A stretch of 64,000 nucleotides of DNA. Source: Guadua angustifolia. Lineage: Eukaryota > Streptophyta > Magnoliopsida > Poales > Poaceae. The DNA lies in contig CM070514.1 in NCBI GenBank assembly GCA_036346375.1, positions 18,566,463-18,630,462 on the forward strand, given 5' to 3'. The notes under the pieces were generated by a model. The model ran no database searches. It saw only the letters and a list, made by a program, of their open reading frames with translations, and was not told the DNA's origin. Of the stretch, positions 35,995 to 47,840 are shown in pieces (the stretch's first letter is position 1; each line of letters opens with the position of its first letter). The position numbers and the translations under genes were made by a program.

Positions 35995-36479
35995 ATTTTA
36001 GATGTGAGTTATTTATTTTTTAAGTATTTTTTGAGCCATGGTAGGCTAGTAAATCATAAAATTAGAAATGTAGTTGCAATTTACGTTAGATATGCATTTA
36101 TTTTGAGTAGTTCATCATCTAAACACCTTTATAATACACCAGTTAAAACTTTCTTACATCCACACAGTCATCCACACATTCTTTTACTCCACAGAGAGTA
36201 CTTTTTCTCTGTCCACCCTAATATGTGCACCCAAAAAACCCCCTTCCTCAAAATCAAGCGCTAAGATCTTCCAAAAAACTACTTCATCAAATCTGATGGC
36301 CCAAATCATTTGGTTCATCCACCTACCTATCTATACCCCTTTATAATTCACCAGTTGATTCTTTTCTACATCCACATAGTATTCACACACCAAAAAATCC
36401 CCCTTCCTCAAAATCAAGCGCTAAGATGTTTTCTCAGAGCACTTCATCAAATCTAATGGTCCTAATCAACTGGTTCATC

Positions 36480-37170
36480 TTCTAATCTCCCCACCCCTAA
36501 CGCGCGACCGCCTCAAACCCATCGCGCCGTCCCCGCCCCTCCAAACCCTAACTCGCGCCGCCGCCCTCCCTCTTCCTCTCTCTCCCTTTCTCGCCTTCAT
36601 CGCCGCCTTTCCTCTCGCTACGACGCCACTTCGCCTCCCGACAAGCGTCGTCACTCTTCGGCCGATCTCCGGCCCTCGGCTTCCGCTCCCTGCGCTCACC
36701 GCCCCCCTCTATCTCTGCGCATGAGGCTGAGGGCCCCCTCGGCCGAGCCAGCGCCGCCACCTCTGGCACTCTCCTCTCGCCCTCGGCTCTTCCCTGCTTG
36801 AGCTAACAGCCCTCGGCCTAGCCCGAGCCGCCCCCGCCTCCTCGGGACGCTGTCGCCGCCTCGCTCGGCCAGCGCCTCAGACCTCCGGGTTCACCGATCT
36901 GGGAGCCCCACCCGAGTCGGCCCTCGATGTCCCGAGCTCGGATTACTCCTTCACCATTTTTAACCTTCTTCTACTCAGTCTCCTCACCCAAACTCGCTTC
37001 CCGAGGTCGCAGCTCATTGTCAACAACCAGCCAGTAAATGCCCCAATCAGAGAATAATGACACCACAGCGGTGGAGGAATTGGCGCGCCGAGGAGCAGGC
37101 CATCACCGCAGCGGCCTCGGCTTTACCTCCCTTCCCCGAGTTTTTGGCCGCAAGAGCTTATTCGTTATGT
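36480..37170 (+). other. GC-rich exon-like segment in the inner Helitron
   Basis: Strongly GC-rich compared with its surroundings, with CCTCGGCC-type repeats and a pyrimidine-rich start. It looks like a captured 5' leader or first exon. Open frames on both strands are short and no domain is recognised. Confidence 0.4.
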
Positions 37171-39000
37171 GTGGTTCATGATGCGATGAAGTATGGAAGT
37201 GCATTTAATGAGTAGAAAATTTATTGTGTGAATTTTGTGCATCTTCCTGTGATTAAATGGTACAAGCTCGGGTTTCATTTATATGCATGTCTTGTCATCG
37301 AATAATGGGTAGGGCTTGGATTTGGATTCGGCACATTCATGCTTTTAGAGGAAAAGTTTGGCCCTAGAATATGCATGCATGCTTTGCTAGAGGAGGATTA
37401 TAACAGGACTACAGGAGCTACCGAATTGCCGTTCACTGTTCCACGACACCCTTTTGATTAGCGCAATTTCTGTCTCTACTTTGTGGTGTTGACATCCAAT
37501 TATTAGGTGTTTTTGTCATTTATGTTTTATTTTATCTTGTGATTCATTAATCACTGATTGGAAATTTGGATACGGTCTTGTTAAAAAAAAAGAAACGAAA
37601 TTTGGATATGGTCATGATATTCCAAATTGCACGTCTGTCTGTCACATTCATGTAGATAGCATCCTGCTCGATTGTCATAATCTCATGTTTATCGCTTCCT
37701 TCTCACCAAAGTACCTCCAAAAGTACAATTTGCGGTTTGTGACGTCATCCGCTCAAGGGAAGGCAAAAGATCCAAACCATGATCAAGCATGAGCGAAAGC
37801 CCCATGATGGGGAGAATATGACTACTGTACGGTTGTAAGACCATGTAATGATCAAAAGTCAATGTGGGTAGCTAATGCTCAACCGAAGGCATGAAGGAGA
37901 AAGAAAGTGGTCGTGAATAAATCCATTTGCCGCTTATCATGTTGCTGATCTGCTGCCCCATATCTACAATGTCGAGCCATGGGAATCCTTCCCTTCCGCT
38001 CGAATGGATGAAAGAGCGATCCAACTATCAAGGCCATTGTGAATGGTGAGCATGCTGAATCTCTTACTATTGACGAGGCTTCATTCGTGGCCACAACAAA
38101 TTCATGACCTCAATGGTTGCCGCAAAGGAGGAGACAAAGCAAGTCGCTGCGAGATGACCTGAACTCTTCAAGATCTTGCCCTTGTGAATGGTTCATTTGT
38201 GATGATAATCAAAGAAGCACAAGATACTTTGTAATGCAGTAAAGCTGCTATATATTACATGATAAAGCTGAACCATCTCTGTATCTTTTTCATCATCATT
38301 TAATTGTTCAAATTGGCAAGGCTCAGAGACAATTGCTTCTGGCGAGCAAACCTTCTATTTGAGCCTATTAAATTTGAGGTGCGTTTTAAGTCATATCAAG
38401 CATTTTTTGCTGGTTAAATTCACCCATGGTGTTAATATTCTATTTGATTATTCTTTAAATTCATTAAGGCATTGACAAAACATTTTTTAAAATGTAAATA
38501 CTTGGTTCGTCATCTTCTGCTCCTTTGTCCAATGAGGAATGTAGTGGGTGATTTTGCAAATTCGGTATAGTGCTGTGATTTTGCATTCCTGTTTGGGTGA
38601 GCTCACCCTAAAGTACATGGGTGGCAATAATCTTTTGTAGTTTTCTGATGAACACATTTTAAGAGTTAAATGAAAATAACTATATGTAATTACCTATGTC
38701 CACCAAGAATTTACAGCTTAGTGTTACAGAAGAGATCATGAATTGTAGTTTTCTGATGAACACATTTTAAGAGTTAAATGAAAATAACTATATGTAATTA
38801 CCTATGTCCACCAGGAATTTACAGCTTAGTGTTACAGAAGAGATCATGAAATTATTTTGATGATTCAAAGACAGATTATTCGAAATGTAAACTTCGAATA
38901 TAAGAAGTCAATAATAGACTATGGAAAGATACCACTATCGTTAATGTGTCAAAGGTTAACATAATTTTATTTTGAAAAGAGCACACTTTGAAAAGCGGAA
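37171..39000. other. non-coding part of the inner Helitron with a 108 bp tandem duplication
   Basis: Intron-like AT-rich sequence. TTTTCTGATGAACACATTTT and the following ~100 bp occur at 38641 and again at 38749 with one or two changes. A possible captured transcript piece at 37870-38230 has no recognised product. Confidence 0.45.
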
Positions 39001-39335
39001 AGGCATTGATAAACTTAATAAATGAAGTCCTTGATCCGCTAAGATAGAGTCGAAGGATTGAGTTGGAGGCGGTGCCATTTGATGTCCGTGATATTCTTGA
39101 TAATGTGGTATCTATGTTCTCGAGAAATCGCAGGCTAAAGGCATAGAGGTGAGACCTAATCTATATTCATTGCAAAGATAATTTTAAATGCGATCGGTCA
39201 TTGGGACCTAAAATAATATGATATTTTTGTGAGGGTAGTTGGCAAGACTTGTATCCGATCAAGTTCCGGATGTTACGATTGGGGACTGTGGCGGTTTCGC
39301 AAATCATTACAAATCTTGTAGGGAATTCCATGAAG
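39001..39335 (+). pseudogene. captured exons of a cytokinin-receptor-type histidine kinase
   Basis: Exon 1 (about 39001-39148) reads LINEVLDPAKIESKRIELEA, then VPFDVRDILDNVVSMFS, then with a one-base shift EKSQAKGIE, and ends at a GT donor (39149). Exon 2 (39239-39335) follows an AG acceptor and reads LARLVSDQVPDVTIGDCGG, then FAQIITNLVGNSMK, with a GT donor at 39336. This is the stretch that joins the dimerisation/phosphoacceptor domain to the N-box of the ATPase domain in plant hybrid histidine kinases of the CHASE receptor class. The N-box ITNLVGNSMK retains its Asn. Only this part of the gene is present, with stops and a shift, so no active kinase is possible. Confidence 0.8.
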
Positions 39336-41016
39336 GTTAGTTTTGATTTGCTACCATGTTTCTTCTTATTGACAAGAGACAACTATGTAGACATAATACC
39401 ACTATCTGCACTCTGGAGTGCTAAGCTTTTACTTTGTTTGTATACTTGAGTAGTATTGTTTTGTATATAATTGATCGTATCAAAATTGAAGCTTTCATGT
39501 ACACAATTTTCTCTGTAATCCTTTGTATAAGTTTTTGCAATTGTTGTCTAAGATGCATGGGTGAACTCATTACATTTCTTTAGTTCTCGATGCATATATA
39601 CCCAGAGCCTTGATGAGGCATTTTGTTTATAACCATCTTGTAGCCCCTCATTTTGTAGTTACTTTTAGGCGTGAATTTTTGGAAATATGCAAAACCTTTA
39701 TGAAACTGTGAAGAAGGCCCAAATGGTTGTCCAAGTTGAGGTTGTCCGGTGTAAAAGGAGCTTGCGCGTATGCATTTGGATATTTCAGTAATCTTTCATA
39801 CGTTCTTGCCAAATAGCATGGTTGTGTGACCTTTTTTCCTCGTTCTTAGGACCTGAGATTGATGGTTATTGTGAAGGTGAGCTAATCAAGGTATGGTTAT
39901 ATAAGGAAAATTGGGTGATTGGATATTCTTTGGATTCGTTTTGTTTGTACTTAATTTTAATAAGTGGTATCTAATGAATCTTCTCTTTAATCTGAGTCAT
40001 TTTGAATAGATTATGTGCTAGCACTGACATCCTCCAATTGCAGTATGTAACCACAGCCAGGTGAAGTTTTCAGTTATTGCTTATAGTAAGTTGTTTTTTT
40101 GCCATTTGCCAAACATCTAAGGTGGGCAATTTGATGAACCACTATGTTTGGAATTTAGCTTATGTTTCATAAGTACTGAACGCTCCTCGATTTTCTTTTT
40201 AGTGCACCATAAGATTCATGTGTAACCATTCAAATGTACATGTGTTATCTTATGCATGGGATAAGTGGAGTCTTTGCTAGGTCAACACATATTTAATGTA
40301 ACATAACATGTGTAACCCTTCAAATGTACATGTGTTATCTTATGCATGGGATAAGTGGAGGTCGCTAGGTCAACACATATTTAACAGAACATAACCGAAT
40401 GATAAACATTTTTGGTAATTCTTACATAAACTGCTTGTAAGATATGGCATACTACTTTTTGTTTTGTTCCCATTGCATGTATCACTTTGATAACACGCAC
40501 TAGCTCATAATTCATGTCTTAATTAACACTTAAATAAGATTGTTGGTGAGTTTAACATTTAGTTATATCGTTGATCTCATGACTCAGACTGTGCAAGCAT
40601 CAAAGTTCTTCGATGTACAATATATGTTTCTTTTCCGCTAGGTCTTACAAAGACTTGTCGATGGGTTGATCTCAATTACAGTAAAGCCTCAAGATGTACA
40701 AAGTGCTCTTTCTTCGGATGTCTTGACGAGAACTTCTTGCATGTGCGATTATGAGATCTGTCATGAACTTAGCAAATCCAAGGTTGAAACATACCGCACT
40801 GGCTCATGTCATATAAATATTTTTCAACCGCATCATCTTGACATGTAAAATTTGCGAGTTTATAAATGAAAACTCTGTGTTGGATGAAATATTTTCTCTA
40901 CTTCTTTCATTTACTACTACCGATGGTTGGAACATGCAAGTTTGATGATCTTGATGGTGGTTCTTGTACAAAACATATGAGTACGAGGATGTGTCGAGAT
41001 AATTCCTTGTTTGCAG
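39336..41016. other. intron-like sequence between captured fragments
   Basis: AT-rich. A 90 bp tandem duplication starts with TGTAACCATTCAAATGTACA at 40221 and 40311. An exon-like open stretch at about 40644-40782 (LVDGLISITVKPQDVQSALS, ending at a GT) is not recognised. A small piece near 39850 (GPEIDGY) might derive from calreticulin's GPDICGY, but this is weak. Confidence 0.4.
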
Positions 41017-43670
41017 ACAGAGGATCGACGATAAGGAGTATATTCACGATCCCGAGGACAAGAAGCCAGAGGTATTATTTCCTTTGTTGCTACCATGTGA
41101 ATCTTGTCATATATATAAATAACGAAATGAAAAGTGAAAACATTACTCCGATCAGATTTACGGTTTGTTACACCATACCATATGACAAAATGCTTGCTAT
41201 TTCTCAATTAGTTAGGATTATCTCATTAATTGTTTTTAACAAGTGAAGCTAAAAAGGATCAGTATGTTCTTTGTTTATGCAATATGACTCATAATTTGTT
41301 ATATCCGGGCTATGATGATATCCCTAAGGAAATTCCCGATCCTCGATGCTAAGAAGGTACTCAATTTGATAATCCACTCTATTACTCAAGTTGATAATCC
41401 ACTCTATATGTTATATGTTATATGATGCATAGTAATGTGAATTTTTACATTTTAACTAGCAGAGGTGTTATCTGATGGTATGAGTAAGAAGGGAAAAAAT
41501 CCTCTATACCTTTGAAGTCAGTGATGGTATGAGGGATCTCAAATGAATAGTAATATCATGACAAAGCTTTCCTGCCTAAAATAGAGACGGTCCTCTCTTT
41601 CCCTGAAAAAAATACTTCCATAATTTTATTTCTGAATCATCGTTCTCTTGAAATTACTACTTGAATCAAACCAATTTCTGCTGTCAGGATTTTGTTACTC
41701 TGCTCTGCCATTTCATAATGCGGTCCTGTGTAAACACAAATGTTTGTGAAGATTTGCCATGTTAGGGATGCCAATGGGACCCCATTCCATGTTCCCTGAT
41801 AGGGACTTCCTCTATTAGGCCTCTTTTCAGTTGACTGGAATTGGCCACAAGCTTGAGCCCACTCAAAATAGGCCATAGGGAACAGGATGGGCTATTTCTT
41901 TTCCCTCGCCCCGTCCCCATCTGGCGGCACTCGACGTGTGTGCATCACAATAAGAAATCCCTATATCTAATAGTCTGAGTTCCCAATCTAAGTCACCTTT
42001 ATCTACTTCATAGTTAGCGAAACGTTGTTCATCCGAGTCATGATGACAGGATTCGGGTTTGCGGTTTGCTACTTTTTTCTTCAATTTCCATCGCTGACAT
42101 AAATCCTTTGTTGTGTATACTCTTGTGATTTTTCCTTCTAAGTATATTTGTTTCGATAGTTTGCACCAATGCCTAGCTTACCATTTGTGTTACAACATTT
42201 TTGCATTGTTTGGCCTTATGATCTTGCGTAGTTGTACAATGCTTTTCTTTATTTGCTTAATAACATGAACTATTTCGAAATGAGAAATTGCAAGTTAATT
42301 TTAGAGAAGTTGTTTTTGGAAGCAATTTAGAGAAATTTTAAAAGCCTTATTTCCATATCCTTATATCTTTTGTATATTTTTGCCCTTAATTATGTGTCTT
42401 TCCTAGAGATTAACTATTTTTTGTATAACCCTTATGTATACGTCTTTCCTAGAGATTAACTATTTTTGTATAAGATCCAACAACACTATGGTATAGAGTC
42501 ATATTCTCGTCGTAGTGATCCTGCACCTTTAGCCATAACAAATCCTTTTACGTATGAAACTTCCTTTATATTGTGAGGTGGTATTTACATGAGCAATAGA
42601 GACGAGACATCAACCATTGAATACTTTGCGCTTGGAAGATTTAAGCGTGTCACACTTATGTGTGAAGACAATCTAAGCAAATCGATTACGATATTTTTTA
42701 TTTTTTTCATGACAAAATCAACCTTTATGATTTGATGATTGCCATTGTATATCTACATGTGAAACTTTGAATGATGTATAAATTTAATTGTCTCATAAAC
42801 CTTTATTTTCTCGGGTCCCACTCCCTAAAAGATCAGTTTTTTTCTAGAGCAGAGATGTGCTTTTGTGTAGCCCGAGAATTGGGATGATGAGGAAGATGGT
42901 GAATGGATCGCCCCAACCATTCCAAACCCCGAGTACAAGGGACCATGGAAGCAAAAGGTACTATTCGTTTACCTACGAGAAGCACTTAGCGATAATACAT
43001 ATTATGATTTCGACATTAACTTATATCATTTGTCGAAAATCAAGAACCCTAACTACTGGGTAAATGGAAGGCACCTATGATTGACAACCTGTATATTTAC
43101 GAAATTGAACCCGTGTCTCGTGGTCTTGTGTTCAATTAGTGAAATATGCATGCTCAAATGATTCCTTTGTGCTTCACAGACTTTAAGGATGATCCATACA
43201 TCTATGCTTTCGATGACTGAAGTACATTGGCATTGAGTATGGCGGGTTGGTCTTGAATACGAGAATACTCGGCGATTCCTTGAGTGCCTTTCGTAAAGAC
43301 GTAAACACAATTAGTAATGCCTTTTTCTTCTATATCTCTGAGTTAAATCGGGAACTTTGTTTAACAATATTCTCATCATGATGACCCTAAGTTGGCCAAG
43401 ACATGTTTGAAGAGACCTAGGGCAAGCACAAGGATGTATGTTGCCCTTCACCAGAACATCTATCACTTGGTCATTTGATGGTTGATCCATCATGTACTAA
43501 TGATGTGAATCTTACTTGGTCATTACGACGATGATAAGCATGTAAGCTCTTGCCTTTTTCCACGCATGCCCCATTTCGGTCCGATCTTCTTCACTTGTTC
43601 TGTTTACTCATCCCTTGGAATGTCCTTTCCGGATGAGCTCTAGATGGCGAGGATGAAGAGGCGGTTGTGT
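41017..43670 (+). pseudogene. captured calreticulin gene fragment (P-domain to C-domain)
   Basis: At least six exon pieces lie in the correct order. 41017-41071: DDKEYIHDPEDKKPE. 41306-41356: GYDDIPKEIPDP. 42871-42957: [20 protein letters not shown] and YKGPWKQK. 43036-43090: IKNPNY, then after a shift [10 protein letters not shown]. 43180-43290: DFKDDPYIYAF and KYIGIE. About 43375-43436: DDPKLAKT, then after a shift EET and GKHKD. These match the proline-rich Ca-binding P-domain repeats and the following segment of plant calreticulin, an ER-lumen lectin chaperone. GT..AG borders are still visible at several pieces, so introns were captured with the gene. Stops and shifts in nearly every exon and loss of the N-terminal domain make it non-functional. 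Confidence 0.9.
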
Positions 43671-44164
43671 TTGACCAGATTTTATTAGTTCTTCCATTAC
43701 TGAAGTTACCTTTCCTCGATCGTAAAATTGATAAGTACCTCAGAGAAGAACATTGCTAAAGTGCCGAGGGACGCAATTTGGTCTTTGTGGCGCTTTGTCT
43801 CATCATTTGGTCCTCTGAAGTAAACCCGATCTCATCACGGTTGAGTATCGGGGTTGCTTTTTTTCGTCACTATTCCTTGTTTGATGTATTATATCTAGGT
43901 CATCACCTTGCCATAAGCATTTGTTTTTTTCTTCATCGGGTTTCAAATTGTTGTAATTTTTTTTTGTTTAGGCATAGTACCTCACTTGCATGTAAGTCAG
44001 TAAATTATAACGTTAACAAGCTTAATGTATTGATTCCATGCCGGTGTTTGGTCATTTCGTTTTATCTATGTACATTATTCGGTTTGATGTTTGTACATCT
44101 GGACCATTTTTTGAATTGTATTACTAAATATATTGCCGTAGCGTTAGTACGGGCATTATACTAG
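43671..44164. other. 3' part of the inner Helitron
   Basis: AT-rich tail with no supported gene, ending in the hairpin GCCGTAGCGTTAGTACGGGC (about 44135-44154) and CTAG (44161-44164). Confidence 0.6.
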
Positions 44165-44317
44165 TCCTCTACTAATCTTCTAATCTTCTAAATAATCTAA
44201 TCCACTCCTCGCCCTTACAGATCCCCCACCCCCAATCACGCCGCTTACCCCTTCCTTCCCCATTCGTGTTTCGTGCATAATCGTTTCCCTCCGCCCATAA
44301 CCTTGCGAAGGCCCCAA

Positions 44318-44945
44318 TCATGCTGCCGCCCAATCGTGTTGCCGCCTGCTGCTTCGCCTAAAAGCCACCAAATCCCGCCGCTTGCCGCTTGCCAATGCTG
44401 AAGCTAACGGGTTGTCGAAGCCCGACGCCGCCGCCAGCCAGCGCCGCCCTCGCCCGCCTCCCCTCGCTGCCGCGCTCGCCGCCTCGGCCGCGGCGGCGAT
44501 CATCGCCAATCCATCTGCGGTGGAGGCTTTGGCCGCCTCCTCCGCAGCGTGCACCCTCGCCGTCTGTCGCGATTCGCATCCGCATCCCCACCCGCGTCCG
44601 CGGCCTCCTCGGCGGTGCCCACTTCGCGACGAGGCGGCGAAGGACTCGCGGCCCTCGCGGCCGTCCGTGGAGGCGTCACGCGGAGGTGTGGGGAAGGAGA
44701 AGGCGGCGTCTGGTGCCCCGGAGGAGGAGTCGCCCCGCCTTTCCTCCAAGGGCGCGCCAGAAGGTGCGACGCTGCAGCAATGGCAAACGATCTCAGAGCT
44801 AGCTCTTCTATTTGTTTTCTCCGGTTCAAGGGTTCCGACGTGGGGTCAACTAACGATATTTGGGCCTCTAGCGATGTCCTTGGGTTGGATTTGGTTTCAT
44901 GAACAATGGAAGTTTCAGCTTATAGCGTTTTGGGGCTCGATTTGA
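44318..44945. other. GC-rich exon-like segment of the outer Helitron, product unknown
   Basis: Open frames exist on both strands: plus 44382-44945 (187 aa, Ala/Pro/Arg-rich, HPHPHPRPRPPRR) and minus 44749-44318 (143 aa, Ala/Gly/Arg-rich). GC-rich grass first exons often stay open in several frames, so I do not choose one. The plus sense agrees with the other captured fragments. No domain recognised. Confidence 0.35.
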
Positions 44946-47840
44946 ATTACTGGAAGAATGGGTTTTGGCAATGTGGAGTGGTAGAACTAGCGACTTCTTA
45001 CATTAATCAAATTTGTGCGCCCAAGTTTGTATATGAACGTCCAAGACTAGATGCTTCTTTATCCTAACAATACGCTGTTGCATTTGGCGTAAAATAATTG
45101 GGTCTCCATTGATGTGATCTTGCTAACATACTGAAAGCGGAAGGTGAGGGAATATGGTTGCTTTGCATTGGGCTAGCCTCCCTTGATGCCTTTACGTTGG
45201 GGGCGCCTTGTGTCTCTGTTCATGTTCGTGCTTTTGGTTTCTGAATCTGAAAGACTTTGTTTGCTGTTGGTTTTGATAACCATTAGTCTACCTCCTTTAC
45301 ACGTTGTAGATTAGTTTCTTCCTTTTCTGTTAACTTTTTGGCAAATTTATAAACTACACTTATTTTCGGTTCCTCTTGATGGAACCATGTCCGTTAAGAA
45401 CTCCATTTCATAGGCATAATATGTATCTTGCATTTACTTAGTGCAAATCTTGTTAAGTTGTTAATCGATACTACTACATTGAATAAGAACAAACAGATAG
45501 TACTCAATCCATCACAAGGTATATAAGATGATTTTTTAATGGTTAGAAACCTACCTCTTGGAGCTCAACGGTGCATATTGTGCGAACATTTGTAGCATAA
45601 TTGAAAATGTCTTGATTCAATTTTGAACCGTCCATATAACACCCTTCTTTTGTTATGTCTTTGTGCTCTGCATCGACCAATAGAACACATGTTGGAATTA
45701 TTGTTAGCACCATCAGATATGGTATTTGCCGATATGCTTACAATCATCAAGTGTGTCATCCAGAATTTGACAATTACAGATTAGATGTTTGGTTTTCTAG
45801 ATGCAAGATGAAAAGGGGGAAGGGCCTCGAACAAAGGACATTGAACTTCATAATTGGTTTTATAATTATTTCATCTTCATAAGCTCCACTTTGGAGAAGA
45901 AAATTGTTGGACTAGATGGATTTGGATATCACACAATTATTAAGGCTTGGAGATAAACGCGATGCTGATGTGGATATCGAGTGGAATAAGGATTAAATCA
46001 TCATAGGAACACCACTCCGTCACAATAGGAAATGGGAGTGAAACTTCATTTTGGTAGGACAATTGGACTAAGGGCACCGATTGCATTTCCAATAAAGCGG
46101 CTTTGATTAAGGGGACCGCGACTATTGAAAGTGAAAACATAAGGGGAACCACGCAAAATGGTGGTGAAGTACAAGAGTTGCTTACAGATAGAGAACAGAG
46201 AATACTTTAGAAAAAATGATATAAAATGTATAAGGCACGTTCTATAGCATATAAAACATGGGCTGAACGGATAGTTGCAAGCAAGCTATATATGCAGAGC
46301 ACATCTGGAAGAGTTAGCTCTACGCAAGAAAAAAAAATAGAACGTGTAGGAGGAACTACGTGTTTTTTTTATTAAGGTAGGAGATGGGCTCGAACTCATG
46401 TACTCAACCACTGCACCTAGGTGCATGCAATAATGGAGTGTTGCTGATCTATAGCAGTCCAAAGAAATTGGATCATATCGAAGAGGCTAGATAAATATGG
46501 ATGCCTCCCAAGAGAAAACTCTTGATGTATATGTTCCTGGAATGTTCTCTGGACAATGATTATTTGACAACCTGTATAAAAATTGCTGAGTATGTGATCA
46601 CCCAACCCTCATAGAACCCGATGAAGGTGGTGGTGGTAATATTAACGATCGGAATAGACACATTGCTTGGAGCAATTGCTTGTCTTCATTATTTGTAGGT
46701 CTTGTTTCGATTAAAATCTTAGACTCATCAGATAAATCTTGTTATAGAAGGAAACATCAAGGAAATCAGGTATGGACATCCCGATTCCCGAGTGTGGTAA
46801 TGTAGTCGAAATTTTATTAGTTATTACAAGAATAGGAGAAAGCTTGGTCACTAAATGAAGGGTGATGCCAAGAAACTCTTACTAGAGCATTCGATCCATC
46901 GATATCAAGTTAATTGTATCCACACCGTATTGCTTGGGTGTATAGTCCGTATGTTCTCGGGTCCGCTTTTAATTGAAGTCTGAAGGTAGTGTGATGCCTT
47001 CATTGATTTACTCAAGGAAGAAATCTTCAAAACCATTTGGATTTAGGTCGAGTGCCTAATTTGCTCAAAGAGTATTATGCACGATGAAAGGATGCAATGT
47101 TGGTTCAGATCGTGAAGTAACCTTGCATAAGGCTTGTTTTGAAAAACGTGATGGATCTTGCCCTCGCCATGTAAGTGCTGAAACCAAGCTCTTGATCTAA
47201 CATTGAATGTACAAGGATAAAAACAAGTCAAGAAATCAGAGTACAAGGTCGTTGGTTTGAGTGAAAGGAATTGCTATGAACAAATGTGAGAGAGCATATT
47301 TACATTTGTTGTTTTAATGATGCTTATATTATCGTGTGCACTAAATGCTTGGCTTTGCAATTTGTATTCTTTGTTTTCTGCAATTTACTATTTCTTGAGG
47401 TACTTTTTGGGAATAATCATTTATCAAGTACTTGGTGATATCTAGATTCACGCTAAAGCAAAGGAATGGCATATTACTTGGTGATATCTTGATGTTGTGC
47501 TTGTTCAAATAAGCATATTATGGCTTCCGTAACATCCCTATCTTCTTTCTTCTTTGATAGGGCCTTGGAAGCGAAAATGTCGTGCTGAGTTTGGTATTGA
47601 CTGAATGAAGTTTCAGAGGTTCGACAACGGCTGCAGAAGATGGAGACCCTCGAAAAGGAGTTCAATTGCTGCGCAAAAAGGATGACGAGTCGGCGAAGCG
47701 ACTTGAGCAAAGAACAAGATGCGGTGGTGGGGGCTTCGGAGGTGGAACGGATAGCTCCTCACGCAGAGCGTTGAAGAGAGGACACTTGGATTGGGTCGCA
47801 TTTTTCATTTTTGGTCTTTTCTCATAAGATGTTTGAAGAA
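44946..47840. other. non-coding or weakly exon-like part of the outer Helitron
   Basis: Mostly AT-rich, intron-like. A piece at about 47600-47770 reads EVRQRLQKMETLEKEFNCC, a heptad-like pattern, followed by shifted frame. It may be an exon of the same captured gene as the downstream Ulp1-like exons, but nothing proves it. Confidence 0.35.

Larger units (their letters stand above)
36330..44164 (+). mobile_element. inner Helitron nested in the outer Helitron
   Basis: The 5' end TCTATACCCCTTTATAATTC is nearly the same as the outer element's start. It also shares CCTTCCTCAAAATCAAGCGC (about 36243 and 36403). The 3' end is GCCGTAGCGTTAGTACGGGC then ATTATACTAG, ending at 44164, one base different from the outer 3' end over about 45 bp. 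The base before it is A (36329) and the base after is T (44165), so it sits at an A|T site inside the outer element. It carries fragments of a histidine kinase and of calreticulin, both in Helitron sense. Confidence 0.82.

Noticed and set aside
40666..40848. 60 aa frame as a captured exon of a known family
   Set aside because: It ends at a plausible GT, but I could not match it to any protein family.
44318..44945. 187 aa plus and 143 aa minus frames as real genes
   Set aside because: Composition keeps several frames open at once; no recognisable protein. Kept only as an exon-like segment.
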